Assembly: GCF_010882175.1 (NCBI RefSeq)
Contig: NZ_WKLH01000002.1
Span: 186,001-250,000 of the forward strand
Source of the DNA: Mangrovibacterium lignilyticum
GTDB lineage: Bacteria > Bacteroidota > Bacteroidia > Bacteroidales > Prolixibacteraceae
Length of the DNA stretch: 64,000 nt
Direction of reading: 5' to 3'
The notes beneath the pieces are model-generated. The model saw nothing but the letters and a program-made list of their open reading frames with translations, did not search any database and had not been told where the DNA came from. How positions within the stretch are numbered: position 1 is the first letter of the stretch; every line of letters begins with the position of its first letter. Shown here piece by piece: positions 14,516 to 23,927 of this stretch. The position numbers and the translations under genes were made by a program.

Positions 14516-15895
14516 TTACAGCATGAACTCAATATAATAGAAAGCTGCACCTGCTAAATAACCAACCAAGGCTAACCAGGAAATTTTCTTCAAATACCAG
14601 ATGAAGTCAATTTTTTCCAACCCCATTGCAGCAACACCGGCCGCTGAACCAATGATCAACATACTACCACCTGTACCGGCAGTGTAAGCCAGGAATTCCC
14701 AGAAAACACCATCCTGAATAAAACTTGCTAAATAGCCGGTCGTTCCTGCATCGGAAATTGGGTACATTCCCATGGCACCGGCTACCAGTGGCACGTTATC
14801 GATAATAGAGGATAAGACACCAATGGCCAAATCGATCAGGAAAACATTTCCGAGGTGTTCGTCCAAGTATTTGGATAGCAGATTCAGATGACCGGCAGAC
14901 TGTAAAGCAGCAACTGCCGATAAGATCCCAAGGAAGAACAGTATCGTAGGTACGTCGACCTTACGCAAAACAGCTGTCACTCTTAGTTTGTGCTTTATTT
15001 CATCGTCTTTGTCTTTGTGTATGATCTCAGAAACCACCCAGATAAAGCCCAATGACAACAACATACCCATGTAAGGAGGTAGGTGAGTGACTGTTTTGAA
15101 AATAGGAACAAACAGCAGACCCGCAATTCCAAGAATGAGTAATAACGTCTGTTCCGACTTCGTTGTCAATTCGATTTCTTCTTCGTTCACTTCAGGACGC
15201 GTAACATTTCCTTTCATCGTAAAACTCAGAATTCCCAACGGTACGACCATACAGATTAAGCTTGGGATAAATACCCCTAAAACAATCTTCGCAGCCGTTA
15301 CCTGACCACCGATCCAAAGCATAATGGTTGTCACATCACCAATAGGAGACCAGGCACCGCCGGCATTGGCAGCCAAGACGACCATACTGGCAAAAAACCA
15401 GCGGGTTTGTTTGTCATCAATCAACTTACGCAGCAGAGCTACCAAAACAATTGTAGTGGTTAGGTTATCTAAGAGCGCTGACATGAAGAACGTCAGAAAA
15501 CTCAGGATCCACAGTAGTTTTACTTTGTTGGTGGTTTTAATACGATCGGTAATTGCCTTGAAACCGTCGTGTTGGTCGACTGTTTCTACAATAGTCATGG
15601 CTCCTAACAGGAAGAATAATATTTCGGCGATTTCACCCAGATGGTGAATGATTTCAAACTCGACAATGAACTCATGTGCAGCTTCTATGGTCAACCACAT
15701 GCCGTGTTCGTGAGAAAATTTTGCCCACGCCGGACTAAAATCCAACGACAATATTTCTTTGGCACCAATGGCGTACACGACCCAACATAGGGTGCCAATT
15801 ATCAGGGCTGAGGCAGCTTTGTCTACTTTTATTGGATGTTCGAGTGCAATCGCCAGATAGCCAAGCACGAACACCACCACCATTAATATAAACAT
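14516..15895 (-). CDS. nhaD: NhaD-type sodium/proton antiporter
   Basis: A 459-residue polytopic membrane protein (roughly 12-13 helices) of the ion-transporter superfamily. It exchanges cytoplasmic Na+ (or Li+) for protons. The motif VLAANAGGAWSPIGDVTTIM is typical, and the second inverted half shows TAGTGGSMLIIGSAAGVAAMG, the matching half-site loop. Length is normal for NhaD. It has its own candidate promoter and terminator. A sodium antiporter fits a marine or saline habitat, but that is inference. Confidence 0.95.
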   Translation of the reverse strand: MFILMVVVFVLGYLAIALEHPIKVDKAASALIIGTLCWVVYAIGAKEILSLDFSPAWAKFSHEHGMWLTIEAAHEFIVEFEIIHHLGEIAEILFFLLGAMTIVETVDQHDGFKAITDRIKTTNKVKLLWILSFLTFFMSALLDNLTTTIVLVALLRKLIDDKQTRWFFASMVVLAANAGGAWSPIGDVTTIMLWIGGQVTAAKIVLGVFIPSLICMVVPLGILSFTMKGNVTRPEVNEEEIELTTKSEQTLLLILGIAGLLFVPIFKTVTHLPPYMGMLLSLGFIWVVSEIIHKDKDDEIKHKLRVTAVLRKVDVPTILFFLGILSAVAALQSAGHLNLLSKYLDEHLGNVFLIDLAIGVLSSIIDNVPLVAGAMGMYPISDAGTTGYLASFIQDGVFWEFLAYTAGTGGSMLIIGSAAGVAAMGLEKIDFIWYLKKISWLALVGYLAGAAFYYIEFML

Positions 15896-15933
15896 AGTTT
15901 TTAAATTAGGTTAATTATTCAGATTTTGATTCC

Positions 15934-15941
15934 CAAAGATA
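15934..15941 (-). promoter_or_regulatory. Candidate -7 element of nhaD
   Basis: Read on the minus strand this is TATCTTTG, a full match to TAnnTTTG, 38 bp before the nhaD ATG. No -33 TTG is at the ideal spacing. Confidence 0.45.
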
Positions 15942-16020
15942 GAAGAACCTTGGTTTTTCGCTAAGATTTTTACTACAAAAAAAGGAAAAAGGTGGAAATT
16001 ATTGAGGAGGTAGGAGGCAA

Positions 16021-19000
16021 TTAGTTGCTTTCCCGTTTTCCGAACAGATGTAAAAATTTTTTCCACAGCTCATCAAAAGTATCGTAGTTTTCGCGGTAGC
16101 TAATTCCGATGCCCTGTTTATAAGGTGAGGTTTCGTAGATGATATTGTTATTGGAATGATTATAGGCTTTCAATTGTAATTTCCCGTTATTGGTGAGCTT
16201 AACGTTGACATCGAAATCGCCTACAAAATTACTGCTGTTGTTGTTAAGCGTTGAACCGGTTTGATTCGCGTTATTGCTGATATTGCCGTTAATTGTAACA
16301 CGATCGTTGAAAAATTGGGTACTTAGTGCCAACTCAATCTCGTCATCCGAAAGTTGATTTCCCGGGCGATAATTAACGCCAATATCAAAATCATTACTGA
16401 TTTGTGACAACCAGTTGCTAAGCTGATTGGAGAACAGTTCGCTGGCAGTTGTTCCCATCAGGTTGGGATTTTGTGCCTGATAGGTGCCTCGAAGATATTC
16501 CGGCGTGTAAAACTTGCCCATCACCAGTAAGGACAGAATCTGTTTATTCAAATCTTCCTCGGTATTCATATATTGTTTGACTTCTTCTCTCACCCGATCT
16601 TCAATGGTTGGTAATTCAATATCGAATCCGATTGTTGGATTGCTAAGCTCATCGTGAAGCTCAATTTTACAGTTAACCGGAACCCGCTGCGAATAATCGT
16701 AGTTTGCGTATGAATTAGCCAGCAAGTCGTTCAGGGAGGCTTTTAGTCGATAGATCGCATTTAGGTTGATAATGGCATCATAGGGATTGCCACTCCACTG
16801 TACCTTTCCTCCCTGTTCAATATCGAATTTTTTATTGATCACATTCTTCAATGTAAACAGGTAATCTCCGCGGTCCACAGTGTATTCGCCGTAAATATCG
16901 ATATTGAATTCAGGGTCAATTTTAATTTGCAGGTTTCCTGTCCCCTGGGCCCTGATCATATCACCAACCTGAGAGTTGTAGACCAACTGAAATCTCGCGT
17001 CAGGTGTCAGGTTTACATTAAAATTCATGAACACCGCTGATTCATTCTTAGGCGCTCTCTTGAAAACCGGTTTTTCCTCGGTGGTGTGGTGACTGATAAA
17101 ACGAATGAAATCGTAAACCTGTGCTTCTTCGTTGTAGTCGAGCGCAATATTTATGGCGGTATGATTTAAAGTTGTCGCAGCTCCATCTATATAAACTTTC
17201 TTGCCGTGGCCCTTAATCGTTACAACTCCATTGGCATAAGCTTTTCCGTAAAAACGTTCATTAATCGTAGGAGTCGTATTGATGACCTGAAGATCTTTGG
17301 AGTTGATGGATAAGTCATAGTCCATATTCGAGAAATTATCATGTCGGATCGATCCGTTGAATATACCCGTATTTCCCTCAAAGTCGTGTATTGTAATATT
17401 ATCGAAAACGATGGAGTCGCCTCTGAATTTCACCAAATCGTTGAAATAATAGCTCACTTGCAAGTAGCTTAGCGCTAATCCCGCATTGGTTCCCATCACA
17501 TCGCCGTACATCAGTATTTTGTCCAGCCCACCTTTAATTTTCACTTCACCGGTGGCATCTCCATGCACATTCTGAAAACTTCCTGCCAAGATTGGTCCCA
17601 GTAGACTTAACGAAAGTCCTTCAGCGTTCAGCGTAAAATCAAGACTGTCTTGCGAGGGGAAATAGCTTCCGTAACCATACAACGTTTGCCTTTTTTCATT
17701 GTCTACAATCAACTCTGACTGGATGGAACTTGATGGATGGTCCCATTTGCTGAGGACACTTAGATTGCCAACTTTGGTGTCGTTGAAGGCGAAATCGTTC
17801 AATTTTACATCTGCGAGGAACAGTGGGCGTTTATAAATATCAATCAAGCTTATTGTCCCATCTAATATCCCTTCCAGTTTGGTTCTCTCGTTAGTAATCA
17901 GGTTCAGGTTTTCAAGCTTGAAGTGGTTGATTCGCAATTCGAGTGCGTCATCCTGGTTCTTGGATACGATTCCGTTCATTGAGATAAACTGATCCTTATT
18001 CGAGATCATAACATTGTCGACTGAAACCCGACTGGAGTCAATTGATATTGCTGAAGGATGCACGGTCCATAAGGTATCGGCGACATAGATTTTGCTGGGT
18101 TCAATCTTTATATCGACATGTGAATCGCCATTTTCCCGTTTACTGAAAAACACGTTACCTTCCAGCTCCCCGCTGTAGGTGAGAACATCGTAGTTATTCC
18201 AAATGAGTCTGGTGCTCATCTTATCCTTGCTGGCCGATGCGAGTAAAGCGAGGTTGTAAAGTCGCTGTTCTACGCCCAAATCCAGCTCTTCGATTCGACT
18301 TTTTAGTTCCAGCTTGTCGTTCGAATGCACAGATATTGAATAGCCTTTTATCAATAGATTATTAAGCTGAATATCGGCAACCTCGGAGTAAAAATCGATT
18401 GTGTTATTCAACTCATCGATTTTCCCCGTTAAATACCCCGGACTTATCCGCAATTGCGGATAGAAAGTATTCAAAACCGGGTTCATATCTTTGATTTCAA
18501 CATTCAGATCGAAATTGTTTGAACGTGGTGTTTCCTGGTATTCTACTTCACTGGAAGGAAGGTACAATAAAATCAGATTCTCAATGGTTTTGCCCAATGT
18601 CGCGAGGTTGTAATGACCTTCAATTTCCGCATCGATAAAATCGGAGTTGAGCTCAAGTTTGTTTTTGTCGCTGCTTGTTGTCCGAATCGTCAGACTATTC
18701 AGCTTTAAAGAATCGTTTTCGTTGACATAGTTGCCGTCATCGAAATTTATAACTCCTTTTACGTCATCGATGTTACTTCCCGTGAAATTAGCGTTCACAT
18801 GCATCGACAATTCAGACTTTTTAAATGTCTTGTCTAATTTCAGCGCAACAAGATCGGCCTTGTCCAATTTTAACTCAAAGTCGAATAACGATGAATCCGG
18901 GTCCAGGTTTAGTTTCCCGTTAAAAGCTCCCTGAAGGTTTTGGTCGTTGATGGTTAATTCTCCCTCGAATTTGTGCTCCTGTATCAATCCATCAAGCACG

Positions 19001-20415
19001 ATATTCTTGTATTTGTAATTGCTGTAGGTAATGCTGTCTACCTTACCGGCAATTTTAGCATCAAGCGTATTTTTGATTTGATCAAACTGCCCGTTGATCT
19101 GTCCGCCAAAGGTTACTTTCCCCAGGTTCTTTGACTTTAGAAGTTTCCCCAGGTTGAAATTGGTTGTTCGGATATGCCCGTCAATGTCCAGTGCTCTGTT
19201 GGAAGCCGGTCGAAAGGACAGGTCGGTTTTGATTCGTCCAAAATTTGAATTAATGGTACCGTAGGCAACAAAATCACTTAAGAACCCGGTAAAGTTACCG
19301 TTATAGCTAATGATTCCGGCATCAGTTAGGGTAGAGGAGATTTTCGGATACCGGGAAGCCGAACTGCCCGGAAGCTTTATTTCTGCAACATCATTGAAGT
19401 CCAATGTCGAATTTTTGAGGTCCAGCTGAATGAATGCTTTTTCCATATCCGGCAATCCGTTCACATAAAAATCACAGTTAATTGCGGTCGATTGTCCTGT
19501 CCTGATTTGAAGATTCCGGGCTTTTAACTCATCAATCCGACCAAAAATGTGACCTGAAATGTTCACTTTCTGATCCATTCCCCTGATTTCAGGAACGACA
19601 GTGGCGATATCCTTCAAATTAATTTCAGAGGCGGTCAATTTCAAATCTAGGTACGTTTTTTTGAAATCCTCCCCATCTTTTAGCTGCGTCTGGTCTAAAA
19701 CGACATCGGCATCGGTAAGCTCCGAATCATTCGTTTTAATGCGGAGATGATGCAGCTTGATGTATTTTTTGTAGGAAACGAACTCGGTACTCAGGTTTTG
19801 AAGCCTGAAATTTTTATGGTCGTCAAGTTGCAACTCATTAATCCGAAAATAAATTGAATCCTTATCAAGAATTAAGTTTGAAACCTCCAGGTGGATATTT
19901 TGAAGATCGATGAAACGATAATCTTCTTGAGCGAAGTAAGAATACCCAACCTGGGCCTGATCGAACAAAAATTTTTCACAGCTGATATTCCAACTGAGAG
20001 TATCTTCTTTCGCTTTCGAATTTCGAAGGCTATCCAACAAAAAGCTATAGTTTGGCAGATGCTGCTCATCTAACGACATGTATACTTTAGTCCGTAACAA
20101 ATTCACAGCCGAAAGATTAACCTCCCGCTTCTTAAAACTTAAATGGCCAATTGTGGCAACCAGGTTGTCGATGTACAAAAGCGTGTCTGCTTTTTGATCT
20201 TCGATGCATACTTCTTTCAATATCAGTTTATTGAAAAAAGATATGTCGACCCGTTTGATGCTAATGTGTGTATTGAATTTATTGCTGAGTTGATTTGTAA
20301 TCTGCCGGACAACAAAAGTTTGAACGACACTGGTTTGAAAAGCCAGATAAATGAGGAGCAGAAGTAGCGCCAATACTCCTGTAAACCAAACCGCTATTTT
20401 GAATGTTTTTTTAAT
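16021..20415 (-). CDS. TamB-family translocation/assembly module protein (AsmA-like, DUF490)
   Basis: A very long envelope protein of about 1450-1464 residues that, by family, forms a beta-taco bridge from inner to outer membrane and moves lipids or outer-membrane proteins. It has one N-terminal membrane helix and a C-terminal DUF490 domain (DFNVKL...YRENYDTFDEL...). The annotated-style TTG at 20373 would cut into the membrane helix. An in-frame ATT at 20413-20415, with AAGGGG eight bases upstream and giving KKTFKIAVWF before the helix, looks like the real start; the next upstream stop is at 20428-20430. I therefore extend the gene to 20415. It is divergent from tsaD (97 bp). Confidence 0.85.
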   Translation of the reverse strand: MKKTFKIAVWFTGVLALLLLLIYLAFQTSVVQTFVVRQITNQLSNKFNTHISIKRVDISFFNKLILKEVCIEDQKADTLLYIDNLVATIGHLSFKKREVNLSAVNLLRTKVYMSLDEQHLPNYSFLLDSLRNSKAKEDTLSWNISCEKFLFDQAQVGYSYFAQEDYRFIDLQNIHLEVSNLILDKDSIYFRINELQLDDHKNFRLQNLSTEFVSYKKYIKLHHLRIKTNDSELTDADVVLDQTQLKDGEDFKKTYLDLKLTASEINLKDIATVVPEIRGMDQKVNISGHIFGRIDELKARNLQIRTGQSTAINCDFYVNGLPDMEKAFIQLDLKNSTLDFNDVAEIKLPGSSASRYPKISSTLTDAGIISYNGNFTGFLSDFVAYGTINSNFGRIKTDLSFRPASNRALDIDGHIRTTNFNLGKLLKSKNLGKVTFGGQINGQFDQIKNTLDAKIAGKVDSITYSNYKYKNIVLDGLIQEHKFEGELTINDQNLQGAFNGKLNLDPDSSLFDFELKLDKADLVALKLDKTFKKSELSMHVNANFTGSNIDDVKGVINFDDGNYVNENDSLKLNSLTIRTTSSDKNKLELNSDFIDAEIEGHYNLATLGKTIENLILLYLPSSEVEYQETPRSNNFDLNVEIKDMNPVLNTFYPQLRISPGYLTGKIDELNNTIDFYSEVADIQLNNLLIKGYSISVHSNDKLELKSRIEELDLGVEQRLYNLALLASASKDKMSTRLIWNNYDVLTYSGELEGNVFFSKRENGDSHVDIKIEPSKIYVADTLWTVHPSAISIDSSRVSVDNVMISNKDQFISMNGIVSKNQDDALELRINHFKLENLNLITNERTKLEGILDGTISLIDIYKRPLFLADVKLNDFAFNDTKVGNLSVLSKWDHPSSSIQSELIVDNEKRQTLYGYGSYFPSQDSLDFTLNAEGLSLSLLGPILAGSFQNVHGDATGEVKIKGGLDKILMYGDVMGTNAGLALSYLQVSYYFNDLVKFRGDSIVFDNITIHDFEGNTGIFNGSIRHDNFSNMDYDLSINSKDLQVINTTPTINERFYGKAYANGVVTIKGHGKKVYIDGAATTLNHTAINIALDYNEEAQVYDFIRFISHHTTEEKPVFKRAPKNESAVFMNFNVNLTPDARFQLVYNSQVGDMIRAQGTGNLQIKIDPEFNIDIYGEYTVDRGDYLFTLKNVINKKFDIEQGGKVQWSGNPYDAIINLNAIYRLKASLNDLLANSYANYDYSQRVPVNCKIELHDELSNPTIGFDIELPTIEDRVREEVKQYMNTEEDLNKQILSLLVMGKFYTPEYLRGTYQAQNPNLMGTTASELFSNQLSNWLSQISNDFDIGVNYRPGNQLSDDEIELALSTQFFNDRVTINGNISNNANQTGSTLNNNSSNFVGDFDVNVKLTNNGKLQLKAYNHSNNNIIYETSPYKQGIGISYRENYDTFDELWKKFLHLFGKRESN

Positions 20416-20511
20416 ACTTTTGTCCCCTTATTAGTCGCAAATTAAGTTAAAATCGATGGATTTCTTTGGACGTTCAACGAAGTTTTTCGTCTAAAAATAT
20501 ACCAAAAAAGC

Positions 20512-21549
20512 ATGGATCAGAAAAAAGATATTATCATTCTTGGAATTGAGTCGTCGTGTGATGATACTTCAGCTGCTGTTTTGAAAAACGGTTATCTGCT
20601 TTCGAATATCATTGCCAGTCAGAAAGTGCACGAAGCTTATGGTGGTGTGGTGCCCGAGTTGGCATCAAGAGCGCACCAGCAAAATATCGTTCCGGTGGTC
20701 GATCAGGCCATTAAACAAGCCGGCATTGATCGCAAAGATATTACAGCTATTGCCTTTACCCGAGGCCCCGGATTGCTCGGATCGTTGTTGGTTGGAACCT
20801 CTTTTGCCAAAGGTTTTGCCTTGGCTGCCGGTATTCCGATGATCGAAATTAACCACTTGCAGGGACACGTTTTGGCGCACTATTTAAAAGAAGATGGGGC
20901 GGAAAACCGCTCTCCAAAATTCCCTCACTTGTGTCTGTTGGTTAGCGGCGGTAATTCGCAAATCATTTTGGTGAAAGATCATTTAAAAATGGAAGTGATC
21001 GGGCAAACCATTGATGATGCAGCCGGTGAAGCTTTCGATAAATGCGCCAAGGTGATGGGAATGCCGTATCCTGGTGGCCCGTTGATCGACAAACTGGCAC
21101 AGCAGGGAAATCCGGATGCTTTTCAATTTGCCAAACCCCGGATTAAAGATTTAGATTACAGTTTCAGTGGTTTAAAAACCAGTTTCCTGTATTTCCTGCG
21201 CGATCGTCTTAAGGAGAATGAAAATTTCATTGAGGAAAATAAAGCGGATCTGTGTGCTTCGCTTCAAAAGACAATCATCGATATTTTGATGGTCAAGCTG
21301 GTGAAGGCATCGAAACAGACCGGAATTCGAGAAGTGACCGTCGGCGGGGGTGTTTCAGCGAATTCAGGTTTGAAAAATGCGTTAATAGCTGAGGCTGAGA
21401 AACGCCATTGGAATGTGTTTATTCCCAAGTTTGCCTTCACGATGGACAATGCAGCGATGATTGCAATGACAGGACATTATAAGTATTTGAACAACGAATT
21501 TGCTGAAATGGATGCTATTCCGTTTGCACGGATGAATATTCAGGAATAA
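20512..21549 (+). CDS. tsaD: tRNA N6-threonylcarbamoyladenosine synthase catalytic subunit TsaD
   Basis: A 345-residue enzyme that transfers threonylcarbamoyl onto A37 of ANN-decoding tRNAs, acting with TsaB and TsaE. ESSCDDTSAAVL at the N-terminus, TRGPGLLGSLLVG near 83, and the metal-ligand histidines H115 and H119 in NHLQGHVLAHYL are all intact, as is the C-terminal NAAMIAMTGHYK. The length is typical. It begins a plus-strand unit facing away from the TamB-like gene. A 21-bp minisatellite fills the space between it and the GTPase downstream. Confidence 0.97.
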   Translation: MDQKKDIIILGIESSCDDTSAAVLKNGYLLSNIIASQKVHEAYGGVVPELASRAHQQNIVPVVDQAIKQAGIDRKDITAIAFTRGPGLLGSLLVGTSFAKGFALAAGIPMIEINHLQGHVLAHYLKEDGAENRSPKFPHLCLLVSGGNSQIILVKDHLKMEVIGQTIDDAAGEAFDKCAKVMGMPYPGGPLIDKLAQQGNPDAFQFAKPRIKDLDYSFSGLKTSFLYFLRDRLKENENFIEENKADLCASLQKTIIDILMVKLVKASKQTGIREVTVGGGVSANSGLKNALIAEAEKRHWNVFIPKFAFTMDNAAMIAMTGHYKYLNNEFAEMDAIPFARMNIQE

Positions 21550-21780
21550 GAGATCGTTGATCGAAAAGTAGTTATTTCTTTTCTGTAATTCGTTATTTAT
21601 TGTCAGAAAAGTCTTATTGCTAGCTAATAAGTAGTTATTGTTGTTTATAAATTGCTCACTACTTTGCAATAATTCGTTATTGCTTGCTAAAAATAGCTTA
21701 TCAATGAGCAATTAATCGTTATATGTTGCTAAAAAGTAGTTGTTTGTGACTAATTTTTGCACATTTCCGACTGCTTTAGT
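21550..21780. repeat. 21-bp degenerate tandem repeat (minisatellite), about 11 units
   Basis: GTTATT-like hexamers recur at exact 21-bp intervals: 21571, 21592, 21613, 21634, (degenerate at 21655), 21676, 21697, 21718, 21739. A working consensus is GTTATTGCTTGCTAAAAAGTA; the units at 21613, 21676 and 21718 each match it at 18 of 21 positions, the others less well. On the minus strand the period gives an Asn-rich heptad in a spurious frame (NNELLQS, NNYLLAS, NNELQKR). It fills almost the whole gap between tsaD and the GTPase gene. Confidence 0.8.
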
Positions 21781-21835
21781 CGAATTGTTCTGAGCGATCG
21801 TTTTACGAACGTTCCAACTATAAAATTCAGCCGTT

Positions 21836-22804
21836 GTGAATACGAATCAAAAAATACGCGTGGTCCTTGTTACCGGTTTTCTGGGAGCCGGGAAAACAAC
21901 CTTCATCAATGAAGTCATTAAAAAGCACCATTATCTAAAATTGGCACTGGTAGAGAATGAGTTTGGAGAAAAATCCATCGATCAGGATTTGATTGTCGGA
22001 ATGCGCGCAGAGAATATTTTCGATTTGAGCAACGGTTGTATCTGCTGCACCATTTCAAATGAGTTTTCGCTGACTTTGCTTGATTTGGCCGACAAAGCTG
22101 GAGAGCTGGATTTCCTGCTGATCGAAACAACCGGGATTGCCGACTTGTCGAATGTGATCCGTCCGTTTTACGATGATGAAGATCTGAAAGAGCGTTTCGA
22201 ACTCCAAGGAAGCATTTGCCTGGTCGACGCGCTGAATTACGAAGAACAGCTTGCCGGAAATGAACAGCAAATGCAGGTCATTCTGAGCGACCTGCTCGTT
22301 ATTAATAAATCGGATGAAATTGACGCGAAGGCCCTGCAAACATTGGAAAGACAGTTATCGGCTTATAATAATTCTGCTTTAGTAGAACATACCAATTTTG
22401 GGCTTTTAGAGGCGTTTGCTCTTGATGATTTTAGTCAAAAGGTACAAGGCAAGATTGAGCAAAAATTACAGCAACCTGTCATGTTTCGGCTGGTTGAATC
22501 GAAGAAATACAGCACTTTCACCCACCAATTCCCGGGTTTTATCAATTTGGAGCGTTTCAAATATTGGTTTGACTACTATGCAGCCATCAATCAACGTGAA
22601 ATTTACCGGGTTAAGGGGATTTTAAATTCGACTGAATCACCTTTTAAAACGATTGTCCAGTCTGTCGGTGGAGCCGTTTCATATGCCGAAGGTTCGTTTG
22701 TCGAACCTGGCGAAGAGCCCGTAAATACGCTGGTTTTTATTGGGAAAGATATTGATCATGAACGTGTAGTGCATGAGTTGAAGCACTACCTGGACGGCAA
22801 TTAG
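21836..22804 (+). CDS. COG0523 (CobW/CobP47K) family GTPase, putative metallochaperone
   Basis: A 322-residue G3E-type P-loop GTPase starting at GTG 21836. Walker A is GFLGAGKTT (14-22), the metal-binding CxCC is C68-I-C70-C71 in SNGCICCTIS, the Walker-like DALNY is near 128, and NKSDEID is the guanine-specificity loop. The CobW C-terminal domain follows. Members insert or store Zn, Co or other metals. No cobalamin genes, zinc-regulon genes or recognisable Zur box are adjacent, so the metal cannot be assigned. It is preceded by the minisatellite and followed by convergent lrgB. Confidence 0.93.
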   Translation: MNTNQKIRVVLVTGFLGAGKTTFINEVIKKHHYLKLALVENEFGEKSIDQDLIVGMRAENIFDLSNGCICCTISNEFSLTLLDLADKAGELDFLLIETTGIADLSNVIRPFYDDEDLKERFELQGSICLVDALNYEEQLAGNEQQMQVILSDLLVINKSDEIDAKALQTLERQLSAYNNSALVEHTNFGLLEAFALDDFSQKVQGKIEQKLQQPVMFRLVESKKYSTFTHQFPGFINLERFKYWFDYYAAINQREIYRVKGILNSTESPFKTIVQSVGGAVSYAEGSFVEPGEEPVNTLVFIGKDIDHERVVHELKHYLDGN

Positions 22805-22859
22805 AACACCGTTTGCAACCTGAATTTATTTCGGGATGACGACTGTATCATTGTCTTGT

Positions 22860-23558
22860 TTAGTACCAACCTAACATCTGCATCAGAATAACGACTAAAA
22901 CAGTCGTTAATGCTGCAACACCGATCGCCAAACTGCTCATTGCCGCTTCAGTTTCACCCATTTCAATCGCTTTTGTCGTTCCCAATGCATGCGAGGAAGT
23001 CCCGATACTCAGGCCCTTCGCAACCGGATGAGTAATTCGTAGCAGCTTTAGCATCATTGGTGCGATAGAGGCTCCCAGTATCCCGGTAATGATAATCGAA
23101 ATAATAGTGATCCCTTCAGTTGCGTGCAACATGTTGCTGACACTGATTCCGATTGGTGTAGTTACGGAGTGGGGGATCAGCGATCTTTCAAGCAGGTCAT
23201 TCAGCCCCAACAAGCGACTTAAAACAACTACTGAAATAATGGCCGAGGCAACACCGGAAATAATCCCTCCGATAATGGCGTATTTGTGCTGAACCAGCAA
23301 CTTGCGCTGCCGATACAGCGGGAGTGCTAAAACAACCGTTACCGGACCAAGAAAAGCGTGAATGACACTTCCGCCTTTCATATAATGATCGTAAGGGATG
23401 TCGCCCAAGATCAAGATGCATATGATAATGATAACAGACAGCAAAAGAGGATTCAGCCAATTTAGCCGCGAACGATGCTTGGCTAAGGTGATCAGGTAAA
23501 AACAGCCGACCGTCAACAGGATGCCAAATAGGTGCGTATTAGTTGTTATGCTTGCCAT
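22860..23558 (-). CDS. LrgB/CidB-like membrane protein
   Basis: A 232-residue multi-pass membrane protein (about six to seven helices) of the LrgB family. HSVTTPIGISVSNMLHATEGI and GTSSHALGTTKAIEMGETEAAMSSLAIG are family signatures. It overlaps the lrgA gene by 20 bp. In Gram-positives the LrgAB/CidAB pair affects murein hydrolase export or pyruvate/acetate uptake; in Bacteroidota the role is unproven. Confidence 0.92.
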   Translation of the reverse strand: MASITTNTHLFGILLTVGCFYLITLAKHRSRLNWLNPLLLSVIIIICILILGDIPYDHYMKGGSVIHAFLGPVTVVLALPLYRQRKLLVQHKYAIIGGIISGVASAIISVVVLSRLLGLNDLLERSLIPHSVTTPIGISVSNMLHATEGITIISIIITGILGASIAPMMLKLLRITHPVAKGLSIGTSSHALGTTKAIEMGETEAAMSSLAIGVAALTTVLVVILMQMLGWY

Positions 23559-23910
23559 TTTTCTTTTCGCTCAGATTAATGAATAACTGGGTTGCAAGTG
23601 CCGTGACTGCTAAAACAAGGATGGTTGAAAGGACTACGACCAGTACGGTTTCAAAATAAAAACCATCCAGAGCATGATAAGATACAATAATGCTGACACC
23701 TGCAGGGATAAAAAAGAACCCCATATTCTGAAGCATGAAATCAGCAGTGTCGCGGATATGGCGTTCTTTAAGCACCCCTGTGAGTAACAGAACCAGCAAA
23801 ATAATCATTCCGGTAATGCTTCCGGGAAGCGGAAGGTTCAGGTAACGACTGACCAATTCTCCAGCCAAATTGATGCCAAGAATAATGAATAACTGTTTGA
23901 AAATCTTCAT
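23539..23910 (-). CDS. LrgA/CidA-like holin family protein
   Basis: A 123-residue protein with about four membrane helices and the CidA/LrgA core LNLPLPGSITGMIILLVLLL. It is upstream of lrgB and overlaps it, so the two are translationally coupled. It probably forms an oligomeric membrane complex with LrgB. The HAD phosphatase gene upstream on the same strand is only 17 bp away, so they may share a transcript. Confidence 0.92.
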   Translation of the reverse strand: MKIFKQLFIILGINLAGELVSRYLNLPLPGSITGMIILLVLLLTGVLKERHIRDTADFMLQNMGFFFIPAGVSIIVSYHALDGFYFETVLVVVLSTILVLAVTALATQLFINLSEKKNGKHNN

Positions 23911-23927
23911 GTCAAAATGCTGATGGT

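Noticed and set aside
13717-14550. Longer ExbB-like frame starting at 14550
   Set aside because: The extra 43 residues cross the nhaD terminator and the ATG at 14421 gives a normal start.
21382-21711. Asn-rich minus-strand ORF of 109 codons
   Set aside because: It is the translation of the 21-bp repeat followed by antisense tsaD; a stop lies directly before its ATG and it has no sensible context.
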